Positions 59,910-64,000 of a stretch of 64,000 bases of DNA are shown here, piece after piece (within the stretch, counting starts at the first letter, position 1; each line of letters starts with the position of its first letter). The stretch is taken from positions 67,001 through 131,000 of the forward strand of contig CM060171.1 of the NCBI GenBank assembly GCA_030549775.1, read 5' to 3'. The position numbers and the translations under genes are program-made. The notes beneath the pieces were generated by a model that did not search any database, was not told the DNA's origin, and was given only the letters and a program-made list of their open reading frames with translations. This DNA is from Tamarix chinensis (Eukaryota; Streptophyta; Magnoliopsida; Caryophyllales; Tamaricaceae).

Positions 59910-62084
59910 TGTAACACCACCGTTTTCAGATCACAAAATACTTATAAATCAATGTAGAAGCTTAACAACAATGAGGGTATTATCACTAAATCTAATACAA
60001 GTAGACACCATTGTTTTACTTGCATTAGATGATAAGGCTAAATCTTAAAACATAAACCAAAATAATACTCCACAACACTCTTAATATAATAAGTCACCAT
60101 AATAAAGTCAAATAACAATGTTGAAAGTAGGTAATGACAAATAACAAAATTTCATAACTTTTACTACGTTTAAAACTCGAAGAAATCAAAACACTAGATA
60201 GAAACATAAAACTTTGGAAGTCAAATTACAATCTCAACTTGTCTCGCTAGCATGTATCTATCATCAATTATGGTCACGACATACGTGTACAAGACTATCT
60301 ACTCATCATGTACATCATAGATCATCACATCCCCGTTTAAAACAGTAACCAGTTAGCTAGGGGACCATCTAAGCAATCCCATTATTTAAAAGGAAAATAT
60401 CATAGCTTATAGCATTACAATAACACATTATGAGTTAAAATGAAAAGGCAAATATCGGTTCACCATTTATAAAGCCCCCCTTTTTTATTAGTAACCACAT
60501 AAATACACCACCAAAATTTATCTATTGAGTGGGAAAAACCCAACCAAGGGGGTTATCTAGCAAATGAGTCTGAAGACATCCAAGAACAACCAAAACCAGC
60601 CACATAAGACCCATCTCCTGGATAATATAGGTGGTCCTAGCACCAAATGGAAAAATCCAATCTTGGTCATATAGTTTTTAAGTACACACATCCCTTAAGA
60701 GGCTTGAAGATCCTAGTAGAGTAGACATGGAGCCTTACTGGCTCTTTGTCAGGTAAATAAATCAAGTACACATCCCTATAATCCAAGGAATGGCTATTAC
60801 CGATTTCCAACTCCAAAAGGTCATCCCTAGAAGACCTTATCCCACTTTAATCTTCCACTTTAAATTTTAGTGTCTTATTCAAGGTGATGATATAACTTGT
60901 CCAAAACATATAACCATATCCATTCCTGATTTATCCACCTTTCCAAAACTAGCACCTTCCATACTTAGTACTTTCTAAAAAAAATAGCAACTTCTATACA
61001 AACTAATTTTATTAAACAAGATTTTCCACAATACCATTTACCAATTTGAATAGTGTCCAAAAAGAGTTGACCGGTTAGGTCATAATCCAACCATCATCAT
61101 AATTTAATACAAATTAGGAAAAGAAAATTTATATGTATTTACTAATATTATAAGATAACAATTGCCACAAATTTCATATGTTTACTAATAATAATTACAA
61201 TAATATAAATACTATACATACATTCCAAATAAATTAGCAAAATCAACAATAAAACACCTATAAATAACTCACATTTATAAACTTATATTTTTAAATAAAA
61301 TCTAGAGCTACGTCAACGCAATATAATAATTTTATAAAATAAGTGTCATTGCATATATAAAAATTTAAAGCACCTTAAAGCATACAAGGTAAAAATAGTA
61401 TCATGTATATTTTAATATAGTCGACAATTTATTTATGAATAGTTAGAAAAGTAATGTGTTACTTAAAATGGGACCCAATTACCAAAAGTTTACTAATTGA
61501 CTAGTCATAAAATGAACAACAATATGTTATTAATACTGGGTGAGAATAGTAAATAAATGCATTATTGACACCTTAGGCCCAAATTATCATAATTCTTAAA
61601 TTTTCTAACCTTTTAATTTACCACCTAATATTTATATATAATCCCCAAGTCCAAAATAATTAATAGATATAAAGTTATGGTAATAAAAGGAAAGTATCAA
61701 CGAAGGGGCAATTAGGGTTTACTAAATTAGTTGAGTGACCCTAGAATAATTTATTCTACTATTATTATCACTTAAATATCGTGCATGTGTTTTATGTGTG
61801 GAAATTAATTTGGTGGCCAAGATTTTTGAATGATGAATTACAACCCGCAAAATAGTTATTGATGCTAAAGTAGTTTGCAGATAGATAAGGTAGCTAATAA
61901 GTCTTTTAATTAATATTTATTTATCCTATAATTAACAAAAATATATTAATAATAATATCACCTAATCTAAGATGCTTACCATATTAAAAAAAAAACTAAG
62001 GGCCGGTCATCCGTAAAAAAAAAAAATTCTAACTCAATTACGTCCATATATATATAATATTAGTAAACTAGGAGTAGATGCGCT

Positions 62085-62126
<42 letters not shown>

Positions 62127-62854
62127 CCAGCTTATTTGACTTTTACCTTTTTTTTTATAGAAAAGATATGGAACTTATGCAATAGTACTTTTATTCATTC
62201 ACTATAATTAAAATAACAACAAAAACTAACGTGTTCAATTGGTATAAATCATGAAACATTAATTTACATATGCATATATCAATCAATCAAATCAACCAAA
62301 CATCATCTGTTGCACTTATGGCAAATCTGAATAAAATTACTTGTGGTTAGCTTGACTCCCCTCCTCCCTCTAACCAACTTCTATTCAATATATCTTAATT
62401 TGTTTTATTTTCTCCAATTCATTTTGTGAGGATTTTTGGTCGTGTGGATGTTACACTGCTTACGAGAAATTAACTAATTATTTATAATAATAGGAGGTTG
62501 TTAAGGTTACGAGAAGAGGTAATTTATCCGTAGATAATTCTAGAAGTGGTTAATTAATTAATTTGATAAATGGCACATTTAGTAATAAACCCATTAACTA
62601 TATCTTATGACAACATTTCTTGACTAAAATCTATTAGCAATCTATTATTTACTTGCTATGTATATACGTAATAACAATGTTATAATTTAAATCTTTAGTA
62701 TTTAGCTATTATCGCCATTGGTAACTTAGTCTTATCATTCAAATAATAAGCATATATATAAGTTCCCTTGTATATCTTATTATTGTTTCTATCTTTGTAT
62801 TATTATTATTATTATTATTTTAAAATTATGGTTTTAAAATTTTGGGGTATTACA
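59910..62854 (-). mobile_element. 3' LTR of a Ty3/gypsy chromovirus, 2945 bp
   Basis: On the - strand it starts TGTAATACCCCAAAATTTTA at 62854 and ends GGTGGTGTTACA at 59910. The polypurine tract (AAGAGGGAGATGA, 62867-62855) abuts the start, and the integrase tail lies upstream. The segment at 60700-60900 (GAGTAGACATGGAGCC, TTCCACTTTAAATTTTAGTG) parallels 50200-50350 of the giant LTR, so the two families are related. A TA microsatellite lies at 62084-62122. The other LTR is outside the window. Confidence 0.75.
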
Positions 62855-63003
62855 TCATCTCCCTCTTAAGAATAAACTTTGTCCCCGAAGTTTAAAACCA
62901 CCAATCATTACACAACAGAGGTAAGAATACCCAATAACATAATGTCACATATTATAAGACCAAAGGACAAGTATAGCATAAGACACCAATCACATCTGAT
63001 AAA

Positions 63004-63034
63004 TAAAGAATAATAATAATAATAATAATAATAA
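63004..63034. repeat. (AAT)n microsatellite
   Basis: About ten AAT units between the polypurine tract and the integrase remnant. Confidence 0.85.
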
Positions 63035-63104
63035 CGACATATCAAAACATCACAACCCTAAGACATACCTACTCAAACAAGTAAGGGTACTATTACATCA
63101 TGGC

Positions 63105-63570
63105 TTCCTTGGTCTCCTAAGTTGACTCCTCCACCAGGTGGTTCGACCAGAGGACCTTCACCATCGAAATTGACCTTGATCTAATCTCTCGTGTCTCCGT
63201 GTCCAGAATCTTCATGGGATGCTCCTCATATGCGAGGGACTCATTTAGCTTTATCATCTACAGTAGAATAACGTGTGAAGGATAGTGCATATATCTCTGC
63301 AACTGTGGTACATGGAACACATTGTGTACTCTAGACAACTCCATTAGTAGTGCCAAATGATAAGCAACTTCTCCTACTCGATCCATAATTTCATATGGCC
63401 CAATATATCTCCGGTTAAGCTTCCCTTTCCCCACAAACTTCATCACTCCCTTAATAGGTGAAACTTGAAAGAGCACCTAATCTCCCACCCGAAAATCATC
63501 ACCTCTCCTCCTCAAATATGCATAACTCATTTGACAATCTTGCGCAACCTACTTCTTCTCCTGAATTATT
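63105..63570 (-). pseudogene. Ty3/gypsy integrase C-terminus, decayed
   Basis: On the - strand: QDCQMSYAYLRRRGDDFRVG, a stop, then VSPIKGVMKFVGKGKLNRRY with IGPYEI and SRVHNVFHVPQL, the chromovirus integrase C-terminal (GPY/F-type) region. It continues in another frame as YEEHPMKILD and VKVLWSNHLVEEST, where the chromodomain Trp codon is a stop. It ends at the polypurine tract of the LTR at 62854. The rest of pol is absent, as sequence beyond about 63600 is unrelated. Confidence 0.8.
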
Positions 63571-64000
63571 CTGATCTAACTCGTAGTATTAATATGGTTT
63601 TTTATCAAAGTAACAGAAAGTTGGATCAAAATTTGTAGTAGAAGCTGTCACCCACGATCTAATGCAAAATAAATAAAGTGAATTGGTGGATTATAGACAA
63701 AGAACTTGATGTTACAAGATGAAGGTGTTTCGGCAGATTTGAAGGTCTTCAAATGTGTCAACTTGAAGATAGTATTGAGGAAGGATTAATCCCGGATTTT
63801 CCTTACTCAATGTAGACCCAAAAGGGAGGATTAGACTTTATCTCTCTTGCTTAAAGTTTGATTAAAATTCTCATTCAAAGCTGCCACAAACCATGCGCAC
63901 AAAAGGGTATATATAGGAGAAGGGAGACTCGGTGGTGAGTTAGCTTAAACCAGCCGAGTTTTTCCTTCTTAATTCAGCCCACTAATCATGGTTGAATTAA
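63571..64000. other. Unassigned right edge
   Basis: No gene seen. GGGTATATATAGGAG at 63908-63922 is a TATA-like element. The sequence may be the start of another retroelement LTR or a promoter; not decidable here. Confidence 0.3.

Overview
This window is nuclear DNA from a flowering plant with a repeat-rich genome. The evidence is two plant-type genes with GT-AG introns, the LTR retrotransposon lineages present, plant MITEs, a Helitron and strong AT bias. I cannot name the species.

Genes. I can support two protein-coding genes, and they converge. The first is on the + strand: one coding exon at 24375-25700 for a 441-residue C3HC4 RING ubiquitin ligase of the plant MUSE1/MUSE2-like group, with a splice acceptor just upstream that implies a 5'UTR intron. 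The second is on the - strand and is easy to miss because it is split into seven coding exons over 16.3 kb (43383 down to 27054). The exons join in phase into a 402-residue protein whose C-terminal half matches the plant GLTSCR-type BRM-interacting proteins (BRIP1/BRIP2), subunits of SWI/SNF chromatin remodelling complexes. The stop codons of the two genes lie 1.35 kb apart, and a 32-bp perfect inverted repeat sits between them. A third, broken coding copy of unknown identity lies at 14533-14837.

Layout. 1-4374: two pieces of a giant (about 5 kb) LTR family lying head to head. 4375-6080: AT-rich, unassigned. 6081-7860: non-autonomous Helitron. 7960-8165: GC-rich island, possibly a leader exon. 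8579-10502: decayed LINE. 11860-12612: TIR element with internal 143-bp tandem repeats, sitting in a TA/TATG microsatellite. 13316-14837: small duplications, a foldback MITE and the broken coding copy. 15225-19155: possible old DNA transposon. 20066-21586: short LTR element. 22016-22965: TRIM. 24329-25700: RING gene. 27054-43383: BRIP-like gene, whose introns hold a tandem duplication, an odd GATATCGGCC-rich block, a gypsy-type remnant, a Stowaway MITE and a Copia remnant. 44104-59547: a Copia element (4.8 kb before insertions) carrying a nested giant solo LTR (44416-55086), which itself carries an inverted giant LTR (49022-53997) and a Mutator-like MITE (45641-46042). 59910-63570: 3' end of a chromovirus-type Ty3/gypsy element (LTR, polypurine tract, integrase tail). 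63571-64000: unassigned.

How it fits together. The window is a gene pair surrounded and penetrated by several generations of mobile DNA. Target-site duplications (ATTAC for Copia, CAGTC/CAGTT for the giant LTR, a 10-bp direct repeat for the MITE) let the insertion order be read. I saw no sign of a new defence, biosynthetic or RNA-guided system. The most unusual material is the giant LTR family, with its C-rich block, 30-bp minisatellite and 65-bp promoter-like tandem repeats, and the hairpin between the two converging genes.
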